Source of the DNA: Apostichopus japonicus
Lineage: Eukaryota; Echinodermata; Holothuroidea; Aspidochirotida; Stichopodidae
NCBI RefSeq assembly: GCF_037975245.1
Contig: NC_092573.1
Coordinates: forward strand, 6,424,001-6,488,000
Length of the DNA: 64,000 nucleotides
Reading direction: 5' to 3'
Shown in pieces: positions 13,887-23,843 of this stretch (position 1 is the stretch's first letter; every line of letters starts with the position of its first letter). The notes under the pieces are model-generated. The model saw only the letters and a list, made by a program, of their open reading frames with translations. It made no database searches and had not been told where the DNA came from. The translations under genes were made by a program, and so were the position numbers.

Positions 13887-15763
13887 GTAAGTCAAGTGTC
13901 AATAATCATTGGTATAGGCTCATGATATCTGTTCATAGATTATGTCCAGGACAGAAGTCTATTTAAGAACTTGCTTTCTCGTTTGTCTCTGGAATCATTC
14001 GTTTCACATGCTTACCCTGTTCCATCTTTATGTGCACTGTTTCCTACTCTTTGACCATTATCTTACTCTCTAGCATATTAATGCTTTTGGAAGTTCAACC
14101 TGGACAGGAACAAACATGTTTAAAAGACACTCAAAGGTTGTTTTAACAAGTGACTGAATCTCACTCATAGAAACAAATGTCCAACTTGTTTTCTTCTTTG
14201 CTTTTAAAAGTAAAACAAAGGTTGCAAACCATCCATTCTGAAATTTTCAGGGAATCTCTGATAATTCTTTATGTTTATGCTGATAAACACAATTTTGAGC
14301 ACACAGCTAGCTCTCTTGTTGGAAAGTCTATGTAGAGATAGAAATAAAGAGTCAGGAATTTTAATGAAACGAAGAATTTTTTTTCAAGGGTTGGTTATGC
14401 GATCTTTTGGTGTGACACGTTTATTCAAGCGAGATTATTGCCTTTTTACAGAATGTATGTCTTAAAAGCACTATATTAAACGAACGATATTACATATGTA
14501 TTTCTATCACGTCTGTTATAGCTTGTTAGGGGAGGCACTTTTAATTTCTGTCCGCTCAGGTTGTACGATGTTCATGCTTGATATGAAATATGCTTACGGT
14601 GTAAGCATGCATATATTTATTATATGTGCATGATGCATGCTTGGCTTTGCGAAGTTGTTTAACCCTTAAGTACAAGACTCTACGAAGTATACTTTCTGGC
14701 AGATTTTAAATGGGTTAATGCATGTTTCAAGTTGTGTAATTTAACCAGTGACTTCACTATATAACATGTCACAGAGAGGAAGGAAGGAAGGAAGGAAGGG
14801 GAGATGGGTCTAGGGTGATCGTGTTGAATAAGGATATTGTTTTGAAAAAAATCTCCATAAATATCAATAACTTCCCACATTAGCCCATGTTCCCCACCCT
14901 CCCCAGACACCCTCATCAGTCTCGGGGTGAGAGCTTATAGCAACTAAAGCACATTTCGGTGCTGTCATAAACCTTCATTGAGAAGAAATGTGAGTTCTTT
15001 TCATAAGATAATTGTGTAATTCCAATGTTTCTCTTAATTCACACTTGAGAATCGATTGTTATCAATTTATCTATATGCTGATCGATACTAAAATCCCATA
15101 GCAATTTATGTCATGAACTTTATTATAGTCAATGTTCAGTTAAAAATAGTGAAACAATTTTGGAAGTATAAAAATTCGCTTTTAAAATTTACATATTATT
15201 ACAACTATCTGCGCGACGATAGCTTAGATTCGACAAAAATGCAATTTATTTCAAAGTGGTGTTGTGACAACCAAAAAATGTACTGGGTGAAAAATAGGTG
15301 GATGTTTTAGTGTGATCGTATTTGAGCAATGTAAGTTAGGTTTTATGAAATACTGAGAAAATTCAAAAGGGTGATTTTAATCTCTGGGTTAGTGGTTCCT
15401 AAAGGGACAGAGGGGGGGGGGGGGGGGGAGATGGTTCGCACGTGATATTAAAACTTAAGTCATGATTGTCATTAAATTTCTGCGGGAGCATTTTTACATA
15501 TAAGGCCAACATTAAAGGGAAACTTATATATAAAAAAATCGTAAAAATAATCACCCATTATAAAGGTATTAATTTCGACACTGGTTTTCTTCACTATAAA
15601 TCCTAGTATCACTATATATCACTATATATATATAATCACTATATCACTAGTTCACTATCAATCCTAGTATATATAAAAAAAATATTACTGAACGAAACAC
15701 ATCTAGAAAAGACATGTGTAAGCATGTTATACGTAGGCCTACATATATTGACATACATATGAC

Positions 15764-15817
<54 letters not shown>

Positions 15818-15970
15818 TAATAATAATAATAATGATAATATAATATTATATATAATATAATATATAATTTAAAATCGTAATGTGTTGGAGAATCCGGAAC
15901 AGTGAAAAAACTTCCAGCCACTACCGGGATTCGAACCCGGGCCTCTCGCGTTATATGTGGACACCCTAAC

Positions 15971-16066
<96 letters not shown>

Positions 16067-18794
16067 TCTAATTGTGAAAGGAGCACTTATATGCAATTTC
16101 AATGGTTTTCTCTGTACTCTCTCTCCCTCAATAAAAAAAAACGCTTTTGCTTTATCTATTCCAAAGTAAGCCCCAAATGGGTTACAATCTAACATTACTC
16201 TTTTCTTAGTGTGTCTGAAACGGAAACGTTGACGATACGAATGAGTGCAGCCTTGTAGGACCCTCGGGCTGCCAGGATGTGCAATTGTTCGTATTAAATT
16301 TAAAAGTTTATAATTTAATGTAGTAGTAGAGCAACTACAAGGAAGATCGAACTCCAAGGGACGCCGTTTGGTTTTATTTATATAATTGACATTAATATGT
16401 GAAGGGTGAGTGACGAAAAATGAAATGTGCTCAGAGACATATCACATCTCTTTACGAAAATGTCATTTTCTTGAGAAAAAAAAAATCTTCGATTTAAAAA
16501 AAAAAATGCCAAAAAGTCAAACTTGATAAACTCACGTGACAACCTGTAGTGGTTAGATTTGGAGCAGTTCTAAGCTTACTCCATGTGACTAAATACGTCG
16601 CTGTATAATGCTTCCTCGTTTATTACGAGTTGCCATTGTATGCGAACGATTCATATTTCTTTTCTTGTTTTTTTGTTGTCTTTGTCTTCATCTTATACAG
16701 GCTTGGTTAGATAAATCGCTAGTTTGGGAACCTGATGAGTACGGTGGACTCAGTGAAATCCACTTAAACCCAAAGAAAGTTTGGACGCCAGATATACTGC
16801 TGTATACGAGGTAAGTAGTATATATCTCAATGTATTCTCTCTGTTCTTTGGATGTATGTGTTTTGTTTTTTTAACTCATGTTAGATGTTTGCTAGATTCA
16901 TATCATAGTAATGAGATAAGTAAGTGTAAATAGAAACAGAGAGAAACAGTATTCACCCTAGTCCCGCCATTTTGTTGTGGAGTTGTTTTTGTTTTTTTAC
17001 AATCTCGACTCCACCATAGTGGGAAAGATAATGCATCTGCAAAGGTGATATTCTACACAATAGTGAATAGTCAACCATAAGTAATACAACCGGAAAAGGT
17101 TAAATTTAAGTACAATTTTTAAAGTTTTTACATGAAGACAACTAAAGCGTATTATACACTATCATATTGTGAAAAGTTAAAATTTCTGTTTGAATTAAAA
17201 AAATCTTTCTCCGTCGCGCTCCTTATTGTTGTCAAGTTCCCCCCCCCCCCCCCTCCCCCACCCCATCTTTAATTCCTTTGCGCAAGTTACAAGAAACCTG
17301 CAGATTTGCAATTTTACGTCTATTTCATCTAGCGCTGATGAACGATTTGACGCAACCTTTCACGTCAACACAATTGCCACATATGATGGTTCAGTCACGT
17401 GGTTGCCTCCGGGCCTGGTCCGAAGTACATGTGCCATAGATGTAACGTATTTCCCCTTCGACGTACAAAGGTGTTTCCTAAAGTATGGTGTCTGGACCTA
17501 CCATGGACATTTAGTTGATCTAGTGCTCTCAGACGAAGCTACAGATACAACATCATTCTTAACTAATGGAGAATGGCTCCTTCAGAGTAAGTTTGATCAT
17601 TACAATGGTCTAATATAAGAACAAATGAAGAAAAAAGAAGAAAGCGCATGTGCATTAGCAAGCGCATAGTCCAAGTCATGATCCGAACGTATGATGACTA
17701 CCATGAAGGTTGAGAATAGGTATGTGGAGGATAGAAGATGGATTTCTTTCTTTTGCATGCCTACTAACAAATCTCCGTTGTCAAACATTAACAACACAAT
17801 TTTGTTCGTGATTCGCACATTTCCCTTAAACCTTGTCAGTTTTATGTTTCTGATGTCAAATGGAGAAATGGCTTCTTGAGAGTAAATTAACTCAGTATAT
17901 AAGTTTAATATTCAAAAAGCCAACTAAAATGGAACAGCGCATGCGCCTGTGGATGCGCACCCAAGTCATATATTTCAAAAACATAAAGAATGAGTTGAAG
18001 TTTAATAATAAAAATCAATTGGAAAATTTTGTCTCCACGAATTTGTTTTAATTGTTATGTTATTAATATAGTGACAAGAATATATATAAATAATTAATAT
18101 ACTGAAAAAAGGGGAAAGTAATAAAAATTTACTCGAACTTTTAATTTGTTAATACTATTTGATAAAGTTGATCTATTAGATGTGTTATTATTTGATTTAC
18201 AGATCTCACCGCCAATAGAACGATCGAACATTACGCTTGTTGTCCAGAACCTTACCCAGATGTTAAATTTTACATATATCTCAGACGGCGTTCCATGTAC
18301 TACACAGTCAATATATTGATCCCTTGTGTCGTTCTCTCCGTGTTATCATTGCTAAGTTTTATCCTACCGGCAGAGACGGGTGAAAAACTATCTTTCTGTA
18401 AGTGTTTCCTAATTCCATCCATTACGATATAAGGGTTTAAGAAAAAGCATTAAGAATCAACTTTTAAATGATGAGCAGGTCCCTGAGCTTTGCGCAATTC
18501 GTGTTCGAAATTGCCTTTTACCTCGTGACAACGATAGGCTCAACGAAATTAACATAATCCATGTACAAAACAGATTTGATTTTCATGTGACATGATGCAA
18601 CGCTTCAGATATATAATGGTCTTTTGGCTAAGAGTTGTTATGATATCCATATAAGTGCGCGAAATCTTCCTTAGCGAATTTGTCAAGATTTAAATTATAC
18701 TTGCCCATATCGTATAGGGTAACATCAGGTTTTCGTTTAACACATTAGAGGTAAGCAACTATTAAAGATGAACATACTATTCAAAATACATGCT

Positions 18795-18849
<55 letters not shown>

Positions 18850-21800
18850 CTTCAATTTGTATTTAGATGTATTAGCAAATTACCTTTTACAACATTTTGG
18901 AAAATAAAACATGTACTTTTTTGAATGAATGAACACTTTAATGTTACACAATGCGTAAATGTAACAAGTTACTTTAGCTCAAAAGTTCGAAAAATAGAAG
19001 TGCAAATTATAAAATAATAATTTGTTATAACGAAATTCGTCTGCTAACATGGGCGAATTCACCCCCCCCCCCCTCCCCTCCCCGCTGCAGAAATAGTCCT
19101 TGTCATTATCATTATCACGGGAAGTGATGTTGACTTTAATTGTATATATCATTTATAGAAGCTTTGTGGAGGCAATATACAAGCCCAAATAACAAATTGC
19201 GAAAAATGTACACTTCCTGCTGTTTATTCGTACTGGAATTTATATCAAATGCTATCTTGGCAAGTTCAGTGCCTTGTAATGGGGGGTAACCCTGGCTGCT
19301 GTTTATTCGTACTGGAATTTATATCAAATGCTATCTTGGCAAGTTCAGTATCTTGTAATGGGGGGTAACCCTGGCTGCTGTTTATTCTTTCTGTAATTTT
19401 ATACCAATGCTATCTTGGCAAGTTCAGTGCCTTGTAATGGGGGGCAACCCTGGCTGCTGTTTATTCTTTCTGTAATTTTATACCAATGCTATCTTGGCAA
19501 GTTCAGTGCCTTGTAATGGGGGGTAACCCTGGCTGCTATTTATTCTTTCTGTAATTTTATATCAATCGTTGCAGCTTGGAGTGCCATATAATGGAGTGGG
19601 GTGGGGGTAACTCTGGCAACACGGGATGAGAGTCTGCCCGGTATTATCCTTTGCAGGCCTGACTAACTTTTACCTAGTTCAATTGACATATTTCAAGATG
19701 TGAAAGTCGTAATCGTTTGCAGGTCACAAAAGGAACACACAAAAGAAGACAGCTATAGAAGAAGATTTTCTTTTATTTTCGAAAGAAATGAAAGAAGGTG
19801 TCCTCGATTAACGTCATTAAATGTACACGTAAATTAAAATGTCAGCAAATTCATTTTTTCCCCTTCATTTTCTACATTTTTAAATATTACGAAAATAATA
19901 AAAATGGTAATAAAAATGCACCACACAGGATATCCACATTACCAACATGTCCGCAAAGAAATTTAAAAGCAAATACAACAACAAGTCATATTTCCAAATG
20001 TTTCTTCTACTGCCTCGCATTCAATATCGGATAAAAATCAATTCTGATAGTCTGTTGCGTTCGTGTTTTACCAATGGTCTGGTTTGTAATAATAAAGTCA
20101 AACAACAGGAATATGGTAATCTTCCTTCTAAGTCGCGTATTCTCTGGAAATTGAAATTTGACAGTATTTATATAACAGTTAACCTTGTATTGTTGATTGT
20201 TTTAATCATGACTTATTGCAGTCAAACGTAATCGCTGTAATCTTTTAGATTGTTTAAATAAATAGGTAAAACGAATCAAAAGTATGTCTGATTTTGCCAA
20301 CTATTCTTCTTTAACTAACGTTCCTTATTTTTAATTAGAGTACGGTATATGGTGTAATATTCAATATAGAATAAGAAGTTCTTAATTCCAAATTAAAGTG
20401 ATCTAAAATATTGACTATATAGTAAAACTATTGGAAAATTTCTCTGCAAAACAGTAATCGAGCATTGTTATTGTTCAGTTAAAAATAAATAAACAATTCT
20501 CATAGGGAGAGCCCTTGCTTATGGGTTTCAATGTTAGGAAGCATATAAGCTAGGTTCTTTAGCCTAACACATTGATCTAACAACCATTCCCATTCTACTG
20601 CAGGCATAACACTCCTCCTAGGATTGAATATATTCATGGGTCTTCTAGGTGGCAAACTTCCGACTACATCAACCTCTATTCCTTTGCTCGGTAAGGTCAT
20701 GAATATTCAAATCCTTCCTTTTCCTCTCCATCGCAGGCGTAACCATTTTGCTATCAGTGATAGTCTTCATGCTTGTCCTGGCCGAAATACTGCCCTCTAC
20801 ATCTTTGTCCATTCCTCTCCTTGGTAAGCATGCATGCATGATAATCTTTACTGAGTAGGCTATAGCAGATGATACTAACAGCCTAACACAGTGACTATAA
20901 TAAACTTATACATGTAGGCCGCCGGTAGTTTAACTCGTAAGGTTACTTTTGTAATATCGCTTAGGTTTCTTAGTATTGCAGTCGATATTTGTAACTTCCG
21001 CATATTCCGAGCAACTACTGGAACGTAATTTGTTCAACGTATTTGGATCGGATGAAAATGTTAATTACCTGAATTTTTCGTCTGGGGCTAAATGTTATCA
21101 AAAGAAATATCGTATTCTGATTAACGTTCTGGCAGGCATGGATATTGGTTTACCTTTCTAGCATATGCACCAAACAAATGACTGAAGACATGAGTTTCTA
21201 TACCTTAATATTCTGAGATATTTACAGTTTACTTTAATTTCCGATATCATTGTTTTGCATTAGTTATATAATAATCTCAGTGAAACGGTACAAAATGAAA
21301 TAAAGAAACTGTTTAGGAAACTAATGTTATTTCATATAAAATTATTTCAAGAAAAACATCTTAGTATTAGAACTATTATGTATTTGCTTTAGTCTAAGTA
21401 CACTGCAGTATTTAATATTTGTAGTTGAGTAGTAGAAAATCACTCGCACTTCTCACCTATTGAGTTTCTTTTTTATAGTTTTTGCACATTTTTGAGTAGT
21501 TCTTATTTCTTACTTCTTTTTTCTTTTTTTTGCTTGCATATCACCCTTGTCGTAGTTCTTAGAGACTAATATTCTACTAACAATTTTTGTAATAAACTAA
21601 AAACATACGATCATTCATTTTTATGTTTCATCATTATGTTATAAGAAGTTAATTGATAAACGTGAAGTTTGTACTGATATAATAAGAAATACGAAGAGTA
21701 TGCGACCTAAATATCCATTTCACATTGCATTGCCAAAGTGGTATTACTTCAAAAATTAACAGAACTTCTCAACATCAGAGCTGTGGCCATGGGATTTGGA

Positions 21801-23843
21801 ACGTTGATTTGTTTAGTGTGATATCCAAGATAGTGGATAGCACTTTACTATAATAGCCAAAATCAATGTATTAAACTGTATTTACGAGAGAGAGAGTTGG
21901 AGGGGGGGGGGGGGGGGGGTATATTTAAAGCAAATTAAGCACCTTGTGATAAACGAGGTGTGGCTATTTCTTATTCTTTTTATTTTTCAAAAATAAGGTT
22001 GGTGTTTTTAATGACAAAGAAATGAAAAATTAATGGAATATAATCGGAACGTCATATCCGGTAGGAGTTTCACATTGTAATCTAGTTTTCAACGATTAGC
22101 AATGTTTTTGGCATGGTTTTGTGGAGAGAAAAAATAGAACATACGAAAAACGAACACTTACCGATCGCAACCAGCGTAGTATACGTGCAGATATAATAAA
22201 CGATTATAGGATAAATGAATATTCATATCGGGTATTCAAATTGCTTAAAACCAATGTTATTGGTAGCTAGTACTATCTGTAGGTCTATCGTTTACATGAT
22301 ATATTTTCACTGCGATTGTGACGTAGCGGTGTTCTAAAAACAAACACCAACGTAGCGTAGTAGTTAGTTATAAAAAAAACTGTATGATATAGAAGATATG
22401 GTTAGATATAGATACCTTCAATCACTATGGACTGTCAGAATTAAATTCATAATAGGTATTCACAATTAGCTATAGTACGTATGAAACTGCTTTTTAATTA
22501 TACTCTTTTCTTTATTTTAACCTAAAAATGTAATCGAATGTCAAATATAGCAAATCTGTTACCCCGTTCCCTTCTGTATATACTTCGCTTCATTTCCTAT
22601 ACTACCACTCCTCCGTCTCAATTAAAAACTGTCTCATCCCTCCCCACCCCCACCCCCACCCCCTTCCCAACCCCGGTCGAAATATAAAGACAATCAAATA
22701 TGCCAGGAATCATATGCGATATAGCGACACTACATTTTCGTCTTGCTTCTGGATTGATTTTTAACTCGGTCTATCTGATATTTGTATGTTTCTCCTTTCC
22801 TCACAGGTAAGTATTTTACGTGCGTCCTAATCCTGGTTTCTGTGTCGGTGATTATGACCATTACGACGATTAACCTGAATAGTCGCAATCCCAATACACA
22901 CAAGATGCACAGATGGGTACGTATATACATATAGAATAAAACTATATGTCATACCAAATATGCTTTAGTGATTATCTGCTTTCATACACCAAGGTATATG
23001 CTATACCATGCATCATAACCATCGATGCTAAATGGGTTGTCTATTTTAGTGTTTTATGGGGTGAGATATTACAGACTTCTTTTTTTTTCTCGAAATGTAT
23101 TGTTTTGCCCCTCACCAACCTACAGAAGAAAGTGACAACACACGTTATCACAACGTGCTACTAAACCCCTCCCCCCTTCCCCCACACTCCCCCACCTACA
23201 CAGCCATCGAATCTGATATTAAAGTAATTACACGTTCGTAACCAATACTCACTTATTGCAATTTTGCATTTATTGATGATTTCACTATTGATGTGTAGTT
23301 ATTTGATGCCACATTTTGAAATATCCACAGGTAAGGAAGGTTCTGCTAGAGTGGTTACCTATCATTCTCTGGATGAAACAGCCCGGTAGAACATACAAAC
23401 CTTTATGTGGGACCGCCGAAAGGGACAAAATTGCCGGACAAACTCAACGAGGTATCGAACTGCTTGAGAACGCCCCGACTTACAAAGACAGAAGAGGAAA
23501 TGGATCAGCAACTCAAAGCAACTATTTCAACGATGTTAATCTCATAGGTATAAAATATGCTAACTATGCGACCGACGAACATGAACCGATGATAGCCGAT
23601 ACACGAACAGGGCCGAAGGAGAGACGAAATCGTGAACTGTGTTTGATCTTAGAGGAACTAAGAGCATTGAATGGACGCCATGAAAGACAAGACAGGGATG
23701 AACAAGTAATTTATGATTGGAAATTTGCATCGATGGTGGTAGATCGAATGTCTTTACTGATCATTTCTCTTATTACAGTAATAGTGACTTTTAAGATATT
23801 ATGGTCTGCTCCCACTTTTGTCGACGATGAACCGATTGGATGA
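13842..23843 (+). CDS. Nicotinic acetylcholine receptor alpha7-like subunit (5' exons missing)
   Basis: Ligand-gated cation channel subunit of the Cys-loop family, expected in the plasma membrane as a pentamer. Exons: 13842-13886, 16701-16810, 17333-17586, 18203-18397, then either 20604-20690 or 20737-20823, then 22807-22916 and 23331-23843. All junctions are GT-AG and every phase agrees. Features in order: loop D DEKNQV..NVWLSL; loop A WTPDILLYT; ADERFDATFH; a 13-residue Cys loop (C-AIDV..FPFDVQR-C); loop B VWTYHG; loop C YACCPEPYPDV, whose vicinal Cys pair marks an alpha subunit; M1 with ILIPC; GEK before M2; M2; M3; a cytoplasmic loop of about 125 residues; and M4 ending in SAPTFVDDEPIG and a stop. 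The aromatic-box residues are present on both faces, so a homomeric receptor is possible. Exon sizes 45, 110, 195, 87 and 110 match those I recall for human CHRNA7. The human exon 5/6 boundary has no intron here. Confidence 0.96.
14471..15811. other. Intron 3 sequence without recognised elements
   Basis: Part of the 2.8-kb intron between nAChR exons 3 and 4. It holds a GGAA microsatellite near 14775, a poly-G run at 15412-15428 and AT-rich simple sequence. No exon was found in it. Confidence 0.5.
15812..15976 (-). mobile_element. tRNA-derived SINE fragment within (TA)n
   Basis: On the minus strand the sequence reads TAGTTAGGGTGTCC (tRNA A-box side, D-arm end), ACGCGAGAGG, then CCCGGGTTCGAATCCCGG, a perfect T-arm with pol III B box. 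A short body and an (ATT)n-rich tail near 15815-15840 follow. The 5' part of the tRNA-like head is replaced by a (TA)n run, so it is truncated. It lies antisense in a nAChR intron. A genuine tRNA is ruled out because the acceptor and most of the D arm are absent. Confidence 0.75.
15977..16061. repeat. (TA)n microsatellite
   Basis: About 42 uninterrupted TA units in the intron before nAChR exon 4. A shorter TA run is at about 15769-15811, beyond the SINE. Confidence 0.98.
16062..16700. other. Intron sequence with an unidentified 97-codon minus-strand frame
   Basis: A minus-strand frame at 16064-16357 encodes RTIAHPGSPRVLQGCTHS and KRVMLDCNPFGAYFGIDKAK. Its GC content is higher than the surroundings, suggesting a fragment of a mobile or repeated element. 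I do not recognise it. Confidence 0.3.
16701..16810 (+). CDS. nAChR exon 4 (loop A)
   Basis: A 110-bp exon after acceptor CTTATACAG, ending in phase 2 at ACGAG|GTAAGT. It encodes AWLDKSLVWEPDEYGG, then ends with KKVWTPDILLYT. The WTPDILLY block is loop A, with the agonist-site Tyr. Its length equals the vertebrate exon 4. Confidence 0.95.
17333..17586 (+). CDS. nAChR fused exon 5+6 (Cys loop, loops B and E)
   Basis: A 254-bp exon from CATCTAG|CGCTGATG to CTTCAGA|GTAAGT, phase 2 in and phase 1 out. It starts with (S)ADERFDATF and ends with TNGEWLLQ. It contains the LPPGLVRSTC..FPFDVQRC Cys loop and the VWTYHG loop B Trp. In human CHRNA7 this stretch is two exons (80 and 168 bp from memory). 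Here it is one exon, two codons longer, so an intron has been lost here or gained in the vertebrate line. A C run lies upstream in the intron at about 17239-17260. Confidence 0.95.
17856..17900 (+). pseudogene. Relic duplicate of the 3' end of nAChR exon 5+6
   Basis: AAATGGAGAAATGGCTTCTT followed by GAGAGTAAATT resembles the real exon end 294 bp upstream (AATGGAGAATGGCTCCTTCA then GAGTAAGTTT). The similarity resumes in the following intron: GCGCATG..GCGCA then CCAAGTCAT occurs after both. The copy has one extra A, which shifts the frame into a TGA, and its donor is GTAAAT instead of GTAAGT. I read this as a decayed tandem duplication of about 294 bp that included the end of the exon and its splice donor. 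Confidence 0.65.
18203..18397 (+). CDS. nAChR exon 7 (loop C, M1)
   Basis: A 195-bp exon, phase 1 in and phase 1 out, between ATTTACAG and GTAAGT. It encodes loop C with the adjacent cysteines (EHYACCPEPYPDV) and both loop C tyrosines. M1 follows (TVNILIPCVVLSVLSLLSF), then LPAETGEKLSF, with Glu at M2 position -1', the intermediate charge ring of cation channels. Because this exon is constitutive, both alternative M2 exons would inherit cation selectivity from it. Confidence 0.96.
18398..20603. other. Intron upstream of the paired M2 exons
   Basis: 2.2 kb with a (TA)n run at 18797-18847, a C run near 19063-19078 and the 79-bp tandem repeat described separately. A weakly M1-like open frame around 20160 was considered and rejected as an exon. 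Confidence 0.7.
19217..19620. repeat. 79-bp tandem repeat, about five copies, intronic
   Basis: CTGCTGTTTATTC recurs at 19217, 19296, 19375 and 19454, with a CTGCTATTTATTC variant at 19533, exactly 79 bp apart. Each unit ends in GTAATGGGGGG then (T/C)AACCCTGG. The last copy is diverged. The array lies in the intron just before the duplicated M2 exons. Confidence 0.95.
20604..20690 (+). CDS. nAChR alternative M2 exon 8a (divergent pore)
   Basis: An 87-bp exon, phase 1 to phase 1, acceptor TACTGCAG and donor G|GTAAGG. It encodes (C)ITLLLGLNIFMGLLGGKL, then PTTSTSIPLLG. Relative to exon 8b it is identical at 16 of 29 residues. It carries Gly at 10', Asn at 12', Gly at 16', Gly-Gly at 19'-20' and Lys at 21', so the extracellular Glu ring at 20' is absent. 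The reading frame, splice signals and Leu 9' gate are intact despite many silent differences from 8b, which argues for long-term function. Confidence 0.88.
20737..20823 (+). CDS. nAChR alternative M2 exon 8b (canonical pore)
   Basis: An 87-bp exon, phase 1 to phase 1, acceptor CCATCGCAG and donor CTTG|GTAAGC. It encodes (C)VTILLSVIVFMLVLAEIL, then PSTSLSIPLLG. It matches the usual alpha7-type M2, with Thr 6', Leu 9', Val 13' and Glu 20'. It starts 46 bp after the end of exon 8a. That spacing is very short for a spliceable intron, so the two exons are likely mutually exclusive. Position 4' is Cys (from the split codon T|GC) where alpha7 has Gly. Confidence 0.94.
20824..22806. other. Intron downstream of the paired M2 exons
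   Basis: No third M2-like exon was seen. It contains a GA/poly-G tract at 21888-21919 and a (CCCCCA)n-like run near 22643-22664. Confidence 0.6.
22807..22916 (+). CDS. nAChR exon 9 (M3)
   Basis: A 110-bp exon, phase 1 in and phase 0 out, after CTCACAG and before GTACGT. It encodes (G)KYFTCVLILVSVSVIMTI, then NLNSRNPNTHKMHRW, covering M3 and the start of the cytoplasmic loop. The first six bases of the exon are themselves GTAAGT, so the acceptor CAG is followed directly by a consensus donor. Confidence 0.95.
23331..23843 (+). CDS. nAChR last exon (cytoplasmic loop, M4, stop)
   Basis: 513 bp from ATCCACAG|GTAAGG to the TGA at 23841-23843, 170 residues. It begins VRKVLLEWLPIILWMKQPG, equivalent to the MKRPG region of alpha7. 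A poorly conserved, charged loop follows, then LCLILEELRALNGRH, the amphipathic MA-like helix. VIYDWKFASMVVDRMS leads into M4 (LLIISLITVIVTFKILW), ending SAPTFVDDEPIG. As in exon 9, the exon begins with a donor-like GTAAGG. Confidence 0.95.
   Translation, partial: VRKVLLEWLPIILWMKQPGRTYKPLCGTAERDKIAGQTQRGIELLENAPTYKDRRGNGSATQSNYFNDVNLIGIKYANYATDEHEPMIADTRTGPKERRNRELCLILEELRALNGRHERQDRDEQVIYDWKFASMVVDRMSLLIISLITVIVTFKILWSAPTFVDDEPIG

Noticed and set aside
15957-16169. Poly Tyr-Ile open frames
   Set aside because: These are translations of (TA)n microsatellites. The same applies to frames at 26864-27385.
20160-20231. Frame with SIYITVNLVLLIVLIMTY resembling receptor M1 (SMYYTVNILIPCVV)
   Set aside because: It lacks the conserved Pro of M1, has no loop C upstream, no matching splice sites, and its base identity to exon 7 is near chance. 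Probably coincidental, though a very old exon 7 relic cannot be excluded.
20976-21161. Third alternative M2 exon downstream of 8b
   Set aside because: The frame after the acceptor-like TATTGCAG encodes SIFVTSAYSEQLLERNLF, without M2 character and without a donor at the right phase.
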